A stretch of 64,000 nucleotides of DNA from Ichthyophthirius multifiliis. Lineage: Eukaryota > Ciliophora > Oligohymenophorea > Hymenostomatida. The position numbers and the translations under genes were made by a program. The DNA lies in assembly GCF_000220395.1 (NCBI RefSeq), contig NW_004085951.1, positions 1-64,000 on the forward strand, read 5' to 3'. The notes beneath the pieces were generated by a model. That model ran no database searches and had not been told where the DNA came from. It saw only the letters and a list, made by a program, of their open reading frames with translations. Below are positions 12,742 to 25,119 of the stretch, piece after piece; within the stretch, counting starts at the first letter, position 1; every line of letters begins with the position of its first letter.

Positions 12742-13800
12742 TCAATCATATTGTTTTATGAGGATTTTATTTCTATGATTTATAGCCAAATTAATTAAAC
12801 AATCTAATAACTAAGGTGTTACTTTTCCTTAATAATTATTTTCTTTCGAATCTAAAAAAATAATATTATAAAAATTATATATTAACTAAGAAAACTTTTT
12901 TTTTTTTAATTTTATCATTTAATTTTAAATTTACAATTCGTTAGCTTATTTTAATATTTCAGGATCTTAAAAATTTTTGTTTGATATACTTTTAATTTAA
13001 TCAAATTAATTTTCGTCAATCAAATCCTAATTTACAACTTATTTTTCTTCGTCCATTAAATTATTTTCATTCTCTTCCTTTTATAGCTTTTTTAACTTTT
13101 ATTGATTTTTTTAAGATTAGTTAAAAAGAATTTAACAAGTTCTTCCTTTTTCTCTGCTTTCTTTTATTTTTTTTATATTTTAAGTTCATATCTTCTTTTT
13201 TTCACTTAAATTTACTCTTATTAAGATTTTTTACTTATTCCTTTACCTTTATAGTATCTGTACTTTTTCTTTTCTTCTGCTAATTTTTAAAATCTGTTTT
13301 TTTTTTACAACAAAAATATATAAAAAATAAAAAAAAAAAATATTTTTACTCTAGATTATCAGTTCTAGAAATTTGTAATTATTCATCTTATTTTTTTTAA
13401 TACAAAAAGATGTATCTTAGCATTCTTATTGAATTACAAGTATATAAAAAGTTTTATCAGCTTTTTTATCATGCTCAAAACCAAGGGGTTTCTTATTATT
13501 TTATTTTAGTATCTAGCAAGCTTTCTCATGTAATTCGTCTATTGATAATTTACATGATTTAAGTTAGCTTTCAGGAACTTCGTTTTAAGGTCTACATAAA
13601 CAATAAACTTCAGGATTTGATCTCTCTAATTTTTTTAAATAATTTATATCGCAACAAGTACTGAAATAAGAAGGTGTCTTATAAACTAGATTAATTGTAT
13701 CAAAAAGGTGTTTTTTACTTAAGTATGTTTAGTTTTAGATTTCTATTGATACTTTTTAATCTTATTCCTTTATTTAATTTTATATAATTTATTAAGACAT
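12742..13800 (-). CDS. Uncharacterised basic coiled-coil protein
   Basis: Not recognised. It reads from ATG 13800 to TGA 12742 on the minus strand, in three exons. The N-terminal 140 residues look globular, with a cysteine-containing segment (YFSTCCDINYLKKLE, PEVYCLCRPQNEVPE, LSIDELHEKACQILKQ). The rest is highly basic and helical (LAEEKKKYRYYKGKGISKK, then Lys/Glu repeats) and ends with TPQLLDCLINLAINHRNKI. The frame from the N-terminal part into the basic part requires one more A on the coding strand in the run at 13391-13398; with it, the exon joins as DNLEFQKLAEEKKK across an intron ending in acag. The last intron is near 12850-12910. The spaced Cys residues could bind metal, but there are too few for a canonical finger. 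Nuclear or nucleolar location would fit the charge, as inference only. Confidence 0.55.
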
Positions 13801-14088
13801 TTAAATTGGATTTAGAAATAAAATTTATTTTAATTATTTTTAGAAAAATCATTATTTAAATTAGAAATAAAATTAAAAATAACAAAAAATAAAGTAAATT
13901 TCCAAAAAAATAATTTTAAAACGAATTGAAATTTAATATATTTTTCAATTTACAATTTTTTTTTCTGAAAGTTGACTTTTAATTGAAAAAATAAAATTTA
14001 TATATAATTAAATAAAAAAAATATATTAAAGGAAATTTAATTTTTTCATTTATAAAAGTATATTTATAACATTAATTTAGTAAATTAA

Positions 14089-15425
14089 ATGAAAAAGAAA
14101 CATTATTAAAGAAAAATAAGATCTTCGAGTCCAGAAATGGAAATAATTTCAAAAAAAGATTTTTGGAAAATAGTTAAATATTATTTAAATAGAATATATC
14201 GACTAATTTATGTATATAATTTTATACGAATGAAGAAAATACATAGAATTTTAAATTGGAAAAATTAAATTATAAAAATGTTTAAACAAAAAATAATAGT
14301 TTTAATTATTAAATGTATTATTAATAAAGATAATATTTTGATTTTTATTAAGAATATAATAAATTACATGATATTTTGCAAATTTTTTATTAGACTAAAA
14401 AGAAAAAAAAATATTAAAAACCTAATTTGTAGTAAATAAAAAAGAAATATGTTTAGTTAGAAATTGAAAATGGTATAAACGATTTCGATTATTTGATTAA
14501 AAAGTATGGACTAAAATAAAATTAAGTGAAATATTTAGTTCATAAACATAAAAATCAAAAGTTAAATTGTTTTTAAAATTAAAATTCTAAAAAATAAAAA
14601 GCAAAGAAAGAAGATATTTAGGTCATAGAACACTTAATGGTAAATAATAAAGATAAAAATAAATCTTTACTTTAATCTTATATTGAATTTAGATAAATAA
14701 AAAAATAATAGAATTAAGTTAAAATAATTTTTTTCTCTTAATTTTATTAAATAATTAAAAAAAACTTAAATATTCATACAAAAAATCATTAAAATATAAA
14801 CCTATCGAATTAACATAGAATATAATTAATAAAAGAAAAAATACATGCATTGAATTAATAAAAATATACAATCATCCATAATTATACCCAGTGTTTATAG
14901 ACGAATCAAGTTTTAATATTGATTTAAAAAATGATTATGCATGGGGAAAAAAGGTTTAAGAGTTGGAAATTAATAACAAATAAAATAATCTAATTATTCT
15001 CTTTTATGTGCAATAACAATAAATGAAGTTTTAGTATAGCAAATAGGAGGGATAAATTAAGAAAATTTTTACCATTTTATGTTAAATTTAAGCAAAATTT
15101 TAGAAAATAAAACATATGGAAAACATACAATATATTTCATAGATAACGCAAAAGTTCACCATAGTAAGAACTACATAAAAAAATATATTTAAAAATAAGA
15201 AAACATATTATATAACACAGAATATTCATCACCACTTAATTATATTGAAAAATTTTTTATTCTTGTTAAGAATAAGTATAAAAAAAAGATACAAAAAATA
15301 AAAAAGAATTATTAATAAATATATATAACTCAATAAAAGAAATAAAAGAAAGATATATAATTGGTTGCCATTATAAGGCAATATAAAATATAAAAAAAGG
15401 ATATAATGGTGAATTACTGAAATGA
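14089..15425 (+). mobile_element. Tc1-like DD34E transposase gene (IS630/Tc1/mariner)
   Basis: A helix-turn-helix (NDFDYLIKKYGLKQNQVKYL) and a linker (SYKKSLKYKPIELT) precede a DDE catalytic core. The three catalytic acids are visible: D in VFIDESSFN, D in TIYFIDNAKVHH, and E in SSPLNYIEKFF. The last two are separated by 34 residues, the Tc1 spacing. WGKKGLRVGN and SLLCAITINEV are also typical of the family. As written the frame breaks four times, at A-runs 14151-14157, 14757-14764, 14947-14952 and 15299-15304; each is repaired by one extra A. So it is either a recently active copy with consensus errors or a decaying one. The gene ends at TGA 15423-15425. I could not find convincing terminal inverted repeats or a TA duplication. 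Such elements are normally removed from the ciliate somatic nucleus. Confidence 0.85.
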
Positions 15426-15496
15426 AAAAAAAAAAAATAATAAAGTTAATTTTGTTAAAAAATTGTATTGATATTATAAAAAAAAAACAATTAAAT

Positions 15497-15583
15497 AAAA
15501 AAAAATTAAGTTTGTTATAAATAAATAAAAAAAAATTAAGTTTGTTATAAATAAATAAATAAACAAATAAATAAATAAACAAA

Positions 15584-15628
<45 letters not shown>
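15497..15628. repeat. Two 30-bp direct repeats plus (AAAT/AAAC)n microsatellite
   Basis: Just behind the transposase a unit containing TTAAGTTTGTTATAAATA is present twice in tandem (about 15505 and 15537). It runs into about twenty AAAT or AAAC tetranucleotides. It may mark the 3' edge of the element or be slippage DNA. Confidence 0.8.
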
Positions 15629-16398
15629 ATTATTTATATTTATACATATATTAATATATTTATAAAAAAAAAATAGAATAATAAATTAAAAAATATAATA
15701 AATATTTATAAATATTTTTTTTTTTATTATTATAATTTTAATTTATTTTATATATATAATAATTAACTTTTTCTTATATAATAATAACTTTAATTTAATT
15801 TTTTTTTTTTTTTTAATACATATTTAATCTAATAACAATAATTTTTTTTTTTTTTTTTTAAATATTAAATTTTTTTTTTTAAATAATTTATATATTTCTT
15901 TAATTTTAAATAATTGCATAATTATCAATTTTTTTTAAAAAATATAATAATTTAATATGTAATTAATATATATCATTTTTATATAATAATTTAAATACTT
16001 TATAATCTATATATTAAAAATAATTATATAAAATTAAATTAATTATTTTTATTATTTATTTTTAAAAAAAAATTATATATTTATTTTTTTGTAATTTATT
16101 ATTATATTTAAATGTATATTTTATTGATTAAGAAATATTTTTTTTATTTATATTTACTTATAATATATTTTTTTTTTTTCTTTTTTTTTTAATATATGAA
16201 TGATAAATATATTAAATTTTTATACATATTTTTTAGTTAATTATAAAATAAAATAATTTTAAGAATTTTATATATTTTTACAAAAGTATATTTTTAAATT
16301 TTTTAATTTTATTAACTTTTTTATTATAATTAATCTAAAAAATATAAAAAAGTTTTAGAATAATATTTCTGGAAAATAAAATGAAAATTAATAAAAAT
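15629..16398. other. AT-rich spacer, no gene seen
   Basis: Low-complexity T-runs and TA-rich DNA lie between the transposase gene and the 3' end of the histidine kinase gene. I see no coding frame, RNA or inverted repeat. Confidence 0.6.
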
Positions 16399-18039
16399 TC
16401 ATTAAATTTCATTAATTTATAAATATTTATATACAGTTTCTACTAATAACTATTTTTATGTAGGCTTTTCTAAAACATCATTAAAGCCATTTTATATACA
16501 TTTTTAATTAAAAATTTTACCACTATACCCAGACTAACAAATAACAATAATATTAGGGTTAATTTATTTTATTTTTTCGCATGTTTCTAGTCCATTAATA
16601 TCAGGCATTTCGTAATCTACTAAGACCATATCGAATTTATTCGGATATTATTTAATATATTCGATAGCTTTTAAAGGTTCTAGGAATGAAATAGCATTTA
16701 TAAATTTATTATTATTAAAGTTTTATTAATATTAATTTAAAATAAATTAATTATCATCAATAAAAGCTATATTTTTTATTTTATTAAATTTGGTAGAACC
16801 TACATTATCAAAAATACAGGAATCTGCTTTTGATAAATTATTAATGACATAATTTGTTTATTTTTTAAGTTAACTTTAACTACTATTACTTCTAGATGAT
16901 GATATAATTTCTTTGCTTTCTTTTGATTATAATTAATTATATTAACCGATACATGGTATATAAAATACAAAAGCCGACCCGACATTTTTTTTGGAATAAA
17001 ATTTAACTTCACCCCCCATTTAATTAATTTATTATTTGCAAGAATATAATCCTACTCCGGAACCCCCATAGTTTTATTTAGTAGATTTATTTCCTTAATT
17101 ATATATCTGAAAGATATTTTTTTATTCTTCGCTTTCTATTCCAATACCTGTATCTAGCATTTCGAATTTTAAAAAGCCTTGAATGTTCCCATTATTGTTT
17201 TTATATTATTTATTAAATATATAGTCTCTAATTAAAGGGTGTACGAAGTTTTTTTCTTTAGAGAATATTTTATAATATTAACTTCTATTTCTTTAGTATC
17301 TTTTTTTTTTATATATTATCTCTTATTAGATAGTATTTTAGTTATTTTTTACATCAAATAAGGTATGATTAGTGAAATTTTTAGGTCTATTATGTAAAAA
17401 AAAGTTCGAATTATTAGATGTGAAGTTTTCGGAATAATCTGATGTTTTTGTAGATTTCGAGCTCATATTTTATTCTTCTTCTGTACTTTCTATTTTATTT
17501 TCGTTAAAATCAATATGCTTTATGTAGTCGAAAATACTTGTAATAGAACAAAGATTAACTAAATTTTCAGGTTTATTTTCTTCGAAACTTACTATCAATT
17601 TTACAAAACCTTTGTCCGTAAATTTCGAAGCATTTGAAAGTAAATTTTGTAGAATTGAAGTTAATTCTAGTTTGGGAATTTAAACTGTTTTAGGCATACT
17701 TTGTTATACTACTATTTAGTAGTCTATTTAAGGCTTTTAATCTATTAAACACTAATTTTATTACCAAAAATTTTCCAAATAAATGTTAAAATCTACGCTT
17801 TAAGTATCTAGGCTTTATTAAATTTGGATTTTATTTTCGTTTTCTTATTATAATTGTAAGAGTATTTTTGAGATTTGAATATTCATTTAATTGATGATGT
17901 TTTAAATAGTGTCTATGTAAGATAAATTGAATTGTTCAGTTTTGATTTAATCGATAAATGAGGAAATTTATTATAAGGAATTTCTTAGATCATGGGCAAA
18001 TATAGGTATTATATTAAGTATCTTTAATTTCAATGACAT
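16399..18039 (-). CDS. Hybrid sensor histidine kinase with receiver domain
   Basis: About 546 residues from ATG 18039 to TGA 16399, no intron. The order is: HisKA helix with the phospho-acceptor His in FAHDLRNSL (about residue 16); N-box SILQNLLSNASKFT; G1 box MLDTGIGIE (about 297); G2 box NYGGSGVGLYSCKQ; then a Ser/Gln linker and a receiver domain with acidic pair FIDDNQ, phospho-Asp in MVLVDYEMPD (about 474) and Lys in VLEKPTQ. All catalytic residues for autophosphorylation and intramolecular phosphotransfer are present. No sensor or transmembrane part precedes the HisKA, so the input must be cytosolic or from a partner. A 90-residue Ser/Asn-rich insert separates the N and G1 boxes; a pair of compensating A-run shifts near 17265-17315 may alter its reading. 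Ciliates do carry such kinases, which animals lack. Downstream His-transfer partners are not in this window. Confidence 0.9.
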
Positions 18040-19292
18040 GTTTTTTTTTTATTGTAATTATTTATTTATTATTTTTGCTATAGAAATAAAAAATAATAAT
18101 TTGTTATTATTATTTCGAAAAATTTAAAAAAATTTATTTTTGTTACTTTTATAAAAATTCAAAAATATTAAATTTTTTATTATTTTATAAAAAATATAAA
18201 ACAAAATTATTTTTTGTAATATTTTTATTTAGAAAAATAAATTAAATTTTCTAAAATTTTAATAATAAAAATAATATAAAAAAAAATTATTATTTAATTA
18301 TTATTAAATATTTTTATATATTTGTCTATTTTATTAAATTATTATTATTAAATATGGGAATTTTTAATTATATAATACAATTTTAATAAAATTTTGTATA
18401 AAAATAAAAATCTACGAAAGATTAAAATATATATATTAGTTATTAAAAAAAAAAAATTAATAAAAATATAAAATAAAATAATATAATATAATATAATATA
18501 ATATAAAAATAAAATAAAAATAATTTATATATATATTTAAACTTTTATTTAATTTAAGATATAAAATAAATATAAATATATAATTATAATAGATTATAAA
18601 ATTTTAATAATGATTATTTTAAAATATAAAAATTAATTCTTGTATTTATTTTATTAAGGTTAAAAATTAAATTACATTTAATTTAAATATTTTTACAATT
18701 TAAAAAGATTAAGAATATCTTATTTAATAAAAGAATATAAAAAATATATAATTACATATAAAAAAAATTTAAATATTAAATAATATTTATATATAAAATA
18801 TATATATAAATATATTATATATATATATATTTATATATATAAATTTAAATATCTAATTTTTTTATAAATATTTAATAATTATTATAAACAATTATTTATT
18901 ATTTATTTTTTATTTATATAAAATTGTTTTATATATTTTTTTATTTTTAATTACTTTAACATATTTTTATATTAATTTGATTTTTAGAAAATAATATTAA
19001 AATTATATATATTATTCTTTTTATTTTTTATTAATATATACATATTTATAAAAAAATATAACTATTACTAAATAAATATTTATATCATTTATTTATTAAG
19101 TATAATACTTAATGTTATAATTTAATAATTTTATTTTAATATATAAGTTTTATATAACTATTTGAAAAAAAAGTATAATTTATAATTATTATATTTTATT
19201 TATTTATTTATTTTTTAAAGAAAAAATTTTAAAAAAAAAAAATATTTTTAATAAATAATAATATTAAAAAATATAAACAAATTAAAAAAATA
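18040..19292. other. AT-rich divergent intergenic region
   Basis: This divergent spacer between two gene starts contains an (ATAAT)n tract near 18478-18506 and alternating TA runs near 18785-18845. No coding-like frame or RNA signature is visible. Confidence 0.6.
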
Positions 19293-19534
19293 ATGAGTTA
19301 ATAAAGAGGAATAGGAACTAATGTAAATTTTAAAGTATTTGCTCGTATAAAACCAATAGAAATTCAAAACAAAATTATTGAAATTAACTAAGATAATACT
19401 GTAATAATAAAAGACAACTCATCAAAATATAAAGACAAAACAACTTTTTAATTTAATGGAGCATATGATATAACAGTAAATCAATAAACTGTATGGGCCA
19501 ATACATGTGAACCTTGCATTTTAAAAGTAAATAA

Positions 19535-19596
<62 letters not shown>

Positions 19597-20255
19597 TAAT
19601 AATTATTAATTTTTTTATAAATTTAAATATTTATATTAATAATTCTGTATTAATTTTTTTTATTTATTTATTTATTTGTTTTTATAATTTATATTTTTTT
19701 ATTATATATATATATTTCTTTTTCTTTTAATAATTATAATTAGGCAATAGAAGGTCATAATAGCTGTATTTTAGTAAATGGATAAACAAATAGTGGTAAA
19801 ACATATACTTTATATGGAGAAGATGAAAGATATTATATTAAATCTACATCAATATTTAATGGTGTTAAAAAAGATAGAAGAGGACTTATTCCTAGAACAA
19901 TTGAATATTTGTTTAGAAAAAGTTAAGAATTAGAAGATATTAGAGAATTTGTTATTAGTTGTTCAATAGCTGAAATTTTTTTGGATTAAGTTAGAGATTT
20001 GGGAAAAGCAGTTATTTATAATTAATAAGATGTAGAAATTAATTAAGGTAATTAAGATATATAAATATGTTTATTAGAAAAAACGAATAATTTTATAAGA
20101 AATTAAAAAATATAATACAAATTTAATTATTTTTTTTTATATATTTTTTTAAAAAAAATAATATCAATAAAAAAAAAAATATTTAAATGATATAAATATA
20201 TTTATTTAAGTTTTAAAAGAAAATTAAAATATAAAAGAAAAAAATAAATTATAAA

Positions 20256-20290
<35 letters not shown>

Positions 20291-23200
20291 AATTTATATT
20301 TATATATTATTATTTATAATTATATCTATTAATATATTTTAAATTTATACATTTTTATATATATATTTATTTATATTTTAAATTTTTTAGTTAATGATAT
20401 GTATTTTAATGAAAATTTAACTATTTATGAAAATACTAATGGATAAATTGTTGTGAAAGATTTATATTATTATTAAATTAATAAAGTTAGTGATGTATAT
20501 GAATTTATTTAATAAGCAGTAATAATTAAATAAAATATAATATTTATTTTAAACAAATTTCAAAAAGTTTTTGTTAAGGGAAAAGATTGATAATAAAAAT
20601 ACATGTTTATGGTAAAGAGCACATACAGTATATTTTATTTTTTTAAACTAAAAACATAAAAATAATATAAAAAATTTGTAATATTTTAAAAATAAGATTT
20701 TCACTATAAATATTGTTTAAAAAGATAAAGAGAATGAAAATATACCGTTTATGAGCTCTTTAATGTAGTTTGTTGATCTAGCTGGTAATTAAAAAATAGC
20801 TAAAAGCATAACAGAAGGACATAAATTTTAAGATGCAGTTTTAATTAATTAATAATTAACATCTTTAGGAAAAGTAAATATTATATAGATAAATTAAATT
20901 ATATTAATTAATTATTTATTGAATATTTTTATATTTAATTATAAAATATTAAATAAATTTGTACAATTAATAAAAAATAATATTAGTTAATACGATTTTT
21001 AAAGTTTAAATTATAATAAAAAAAAATTATAAAAAAATAAATTAAAATATAAAATAAAAAATATAAAAATATTATATTAATTATTATATATTTATATATA
21101 TATATATATATATATTCATTTAGTGTTTACAATAAATTGCAAAATCAAACAAATCAATTCCTTATCGAGAATCAAAATTAACTCGTATTATATAAAATTG
21201 CTTAGGAATATCATCTCATGTTATATTAATAATTACCTTAAATCCTGATGAATAATTTTTTGAAGATTCTTTATCTACACTTTAATTTGTAGAAAAGATA
21301 AAAATATTTTAAAATAAAAACTAAAGTGGGATTATTTAAAATAACTTTGCAAATTGTTCAAATGAAAATTAATTTGAATAAGAACCAACAAATAATGTAA
21401 ATGATTAAATGCTTAAAGGATTAAGAGATTAAATATAAGAATTGATGGATAAAATCGAATATATAAAAAGAGAGCATAGTTAAAAAATGTCCTAAATTTA
21501 AAATCTATTAGGCTTAGAAGTTGATTTAGATAAATTATTATCAAGATCTTCTCAAAAAGACTTACAATAATTTAAAATGTAAAGAGAAGCTGTCATAAAA
21601 ATTGAAAATTTTTAAAAAATAAACTAAGAACTAGAAAATAAAATCGAAAGATTAAAAAAATGTATAGAAGAAAATAGAGATGAAGAATTTAAAAAATAAG
21701 AAAAATAATCATGTCAAATAATAGAATATATGGAATTGATAAGAAAAATAAAAGATTAATAAAACATGAGCAAAATGAAAACTATAGAGTCAATAAGAAA
21801 AAATATTTAAGAAAGAGAAAAAGAACTGGAATTAATGAATAAAAAATAATAAATTTTAAATGAAGAAAAATAAAATATGATTAAAAATCTACCTGACAAT
21901 ATAAAAAAATTAAATTTACCTATTAAAAATTATAATATAGTAAAATAATAAACATTGATTTAAATAGAAAGTTAATCTGATGCATATTTTAAAAAAATAT
22001 AAAAATAGTACGAAAAAATAATAGAAGTAACTAAATAATAATAAGAATATATCCTCAAAAATTAAAATCTAGAAATGGAATAATTATAAGAATAAGTAAA
22101 ATTATATAGCTAATAAAAAAAGTAATTATAAAAATAAATTAATTAATAAATATAAATATAAATTTATTTATTTATATTTTTTATTTCATTTGTTTATATA
22201 TTATATTTTATATTATATTTATATATATATATATATTTATTTATTTTTTAACATAATTTTTTTTTATTATTTTAATAGATAATATTTAATTTAACTTAAA
22301 TAAGAATTTATTAATTTATATGATATTGTTTAAACTTAAAATCGTATATTATCAAAAATTTAAGTAATTACTTTAAAATAATAAAATATATAATAAAATA
22401 TAGATTGGATAATACAGTGGATGTAAAAAACCATTTAAAATACCTGTTAAAGACAATCCTGATATGCCTAACCGTTAAGAATTTATATCGTATAAAAATA
22501 AAAATACAAAACAAAAATAAATAAAATAGATTATTTAAATTATTAGATTAAAGACATTTAAAATCATAATAATCTAAAGGTATAAATGACTTTGCAAACA
22601 TCGATGCAAACTCAGTAAGTAATATAAACGTAACATTTGGCGGTGGAAGAGGATTTTAAGAATAATCTGAATAATAAAAATCTAGTTTTGTTCCTTAGTT
22701 AGAAATAAAATAATCTAATACAGTTTCTTAAAGTACAGAATAAAATTAAGAAAAAGCTTTCTTTTTAATTAATAGATTAAGTGCTGCTTAAAGTATTATG
22801 TTTACTAAACAAAAATTTATTAAAGAAAAATAAGATTCAATACATAGCGATTTAATTATAAAAGAAAAAAAAATTATTACTGAACTTGATGTCGATTCTT
22901 AAATTAATTTAAGTTAAATTAAAGGAGAATCTGATTTTTCTTAATTAAAATAACTTGCTAATATTTTAAAAGATTCTTTATAGTAGATTTTTTAAAAAAA
23001 ATATTTTAAATTTTTTTATTATAAAAAAAACATAAAAAGAGTAGCTATATAAAGAGAAAAAAATTTAAAAGAAAAAGTTAAAGAATTCGAATTTATTAAT
23101 AATGAAGTTGATATTAAGTCTATTATTAAAGAAAGAGATGAATATAAATCATTATATAATTAAGAAATTAAAAAAAGTAATGTTGTTTCAAGAAATTATT

Positions 23201-23358
23201 CCTCTTAAATTAATGATACTTCTTAAAGGAAGTTTTTTATAACTTCATTAAATTAATAAACTATTGATAAATATAATTACTCTGTGAATTTTAGTAGGCC
23301 TAATACAAATTTTTAACTTACTAGATAAGATAAAAATATTCCTTAAATAAAAAAATGA
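19293..23358 (+). CDS. Divergent kinesin-family protein
   Basis: Motor domain followed by a long coiled coil. The start gives MSQQRGIGTNVNFKVFARIK. The P-loop LVNGQTNSGKTYTLYG is intact. The switch I region reads NTCLWQRAHTIFTINI instead of the usual N-x-x-SSRSH. Switch II reads FVDLAGNQK, with Gln where kinesins have Glu. The alpha4/L12 block IPYRESKLTRIIQNCLG is normal. Coiled coil follows from about LRDQIQELMDKIEYI to the C-terminal third, then a Ser/Gln-rich tail. Introns that I can place: 19527-19743, 20048-20390, 20519-20567, 20628-20696, 20874-21123, 22122-22278 and 22364-22403. A further frame change near 22500-22530 lies in A-rich sequence. Loss of the switch serines and the switch II Glu suggests reduced or altered ATPase activity. 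Subfamily not assigned. Confidence 0.85.
19539..19592. repeat. (TA)n run in kinesin intron 1
   Basis: An alternating TA tract of about 27 units lies directly behind the 5' splice site. Similar tracts occur inside introns throughout the window. Confidence 0.9.
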
Positions 23359-23573
23359 TTAACTAATTTATTTTAAAAACAGATAATATAAAAAAAAATA
23401 TAAAAATATATATATATAAATATTTATATAATGAAAAAAAAAAAATTATAAATTTTTATTAAATAACAAATATAAATTGCCATTAAATATAAAATATCAA
23501 TATAAAGCAATATATACTTTAAAAAATAAAACTTCATGATATTAAACTTTTAATAAAAAAAGTATTTCCTTCT

Positions 23574-24845
23574 TCATTTAAAACAAGAAAAACTTCTTAA
23601 TTTTCTACCTTCAACAACTGAAACATCTTCTTCAACATTAATCCAATATTATGTTAAAGTATTAACATCTTCGGGTTTATTAATATCTAATTTAGTCCAT
23701 TAAGTATATTCTAAAGAAGGATTTTCTTTCATTTCTTCAGGCATTTTATCTCCAACAAATAACCAAACGCCATAAATTTCAAGATTGGGTTCATCGCCAT
23801 ATACACTATAAGTACCAAATGCTACTTTTCTGGCAGCTTCACACCTTTAAATGAATGCACTTTTAAGATTATTGAATTAATATAAGACAGTACCTTCTCC
23901 TTCATATTTATCATAATGAGCTTTATATAAGCAAAGTTTTCCACTAGTCCAATTTTCGATTAAAAATTTAACAGCTTCATTTTTATCTTTTGCGTTCGTA
24001 TATAAAGTCTTGAAATTATAAAGATCAAATCCACCTTATTATTATTCTTAAGCAGGTTCTTATGTTTGCTTATTAGTTGACTATTATTATTATTTAACAG
24101 GGGATTTTTATTCTTTTTATTTCTCGTCTTTTTTTTATTATTATTATTTTTAAACAGCAGCAGGAGGCACTGTTCCTTCTTTTTTTTTATTTTCTTTCTT
24201 TTCTGGTTAACTAGCTACCCATTCAATTATTGTATATCTTAATTTTCCGATATATTTTACAAATTGAGGTAATTAAGCAATACTTTCATACCAAGCAACT
24301 ACATGTTTAATTGTTTATCTATATTTTTCATCAAAAATAGTTCTGAAAGCATAAGATAAGTAAACAGCATATTAAATATCAGCAATAGTAACTTCAGTTC
24401 CAGTCAAATACTTTGATACTTTTAATCTATCTTCGATTATTTTCAAAACTGTCTATACTTCAGTCTTAGCTGCTTTATATACTTCCTTATCGAATTAAAT
24501 ACAACCAAACACAGGACACGTTAAAGCAAGTAATGGAGGTGCTAATTCATTTTGGAATATATCTAAGTATTAGTCAACTAAAGCTTATTAGTATAATGAA
24601 GATCCGTAAAGCTTATGGGATTTACGGGCTAAATGACGAACTATAGTATTTGTTTCAAATATAAAACCTTCAGTGGTTTCTAATACTGGAACTTTTCCTA
24701 AGGGGTTTTTTTGTAAGAATTCTTTGGTTTTACTATCAGAGTATTCCATGTCTATATGTTTGATCTCAACACCACATAAATCAGCTGTTATTAAGATTTG
24801 GTTTGCACGGAAGTTTCCTACAGGGCAATAAAGTTTTAAGGACAT
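23574..24845 (-). CDS. Elongation factor 1-gamma (eEF1B gamma)
   Basis: One intronless frame of 423 residues, the usual length of the family. The N-terminal GST-like half starts MSLKLYCPVGNFRANQILI and contains the thioredoxin-fold motif NPLGKVPVLETTEG. An alpha-helical GST C-domain follows (TGTEVTIADIQYAVYLSYAF). A Lys/Pro/Gln linker leads to the conserved EF1G domain, with AVKFLIENWTSGKLCLYKAH, SVYGDEPNLEIYGVWLF and VVEGRKFRSFSCFK at the very C-terminus. The protein scaffolds the guanine exchange complex that recharges eEF1A with GTP during translation. There is no frameshift and many TAA Gln codons. The gene lies tail-to-tail with the kinesin gene, 215 bp apart, and head-to-head with NME7. 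Confidence 0.97.
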
Positions 24846-25119
24846 TTTTTTTATTTTTAGATATATATATTTTTTTATTTAATTTTTTTATATAATATCT
24901 TTTTATGAAAAAAATATCTTTTTTTATTATTTTTTAAATAAATAAAATTTTATAATTTATAAAATTTATAATATTTGTTTATTTTTATTGTTATTGTTAT
25001 ATATTTTAAATTAAAATAATTTATATATATAATATGTAACTTTTTTCTATTTTTTTTATTTTTAATATTTTTAAAAAAATAAATATATATATTTAAATAA
25101 ATAAAAATTATAAAAAAAA

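Noticed and set aside
14089-15425. Terminal inverted repeats of the transposon
   Set aside because: Several AT-rich words occur on both flanks, but none exceeds what random AT DNA would give.
15229-15582. Long minus-strand Phe/Ile/Tyr frame
   Set aside because: It is the complement of the transposase C-terminus and of an AAAT microsatellite; composition is that of the repeat.
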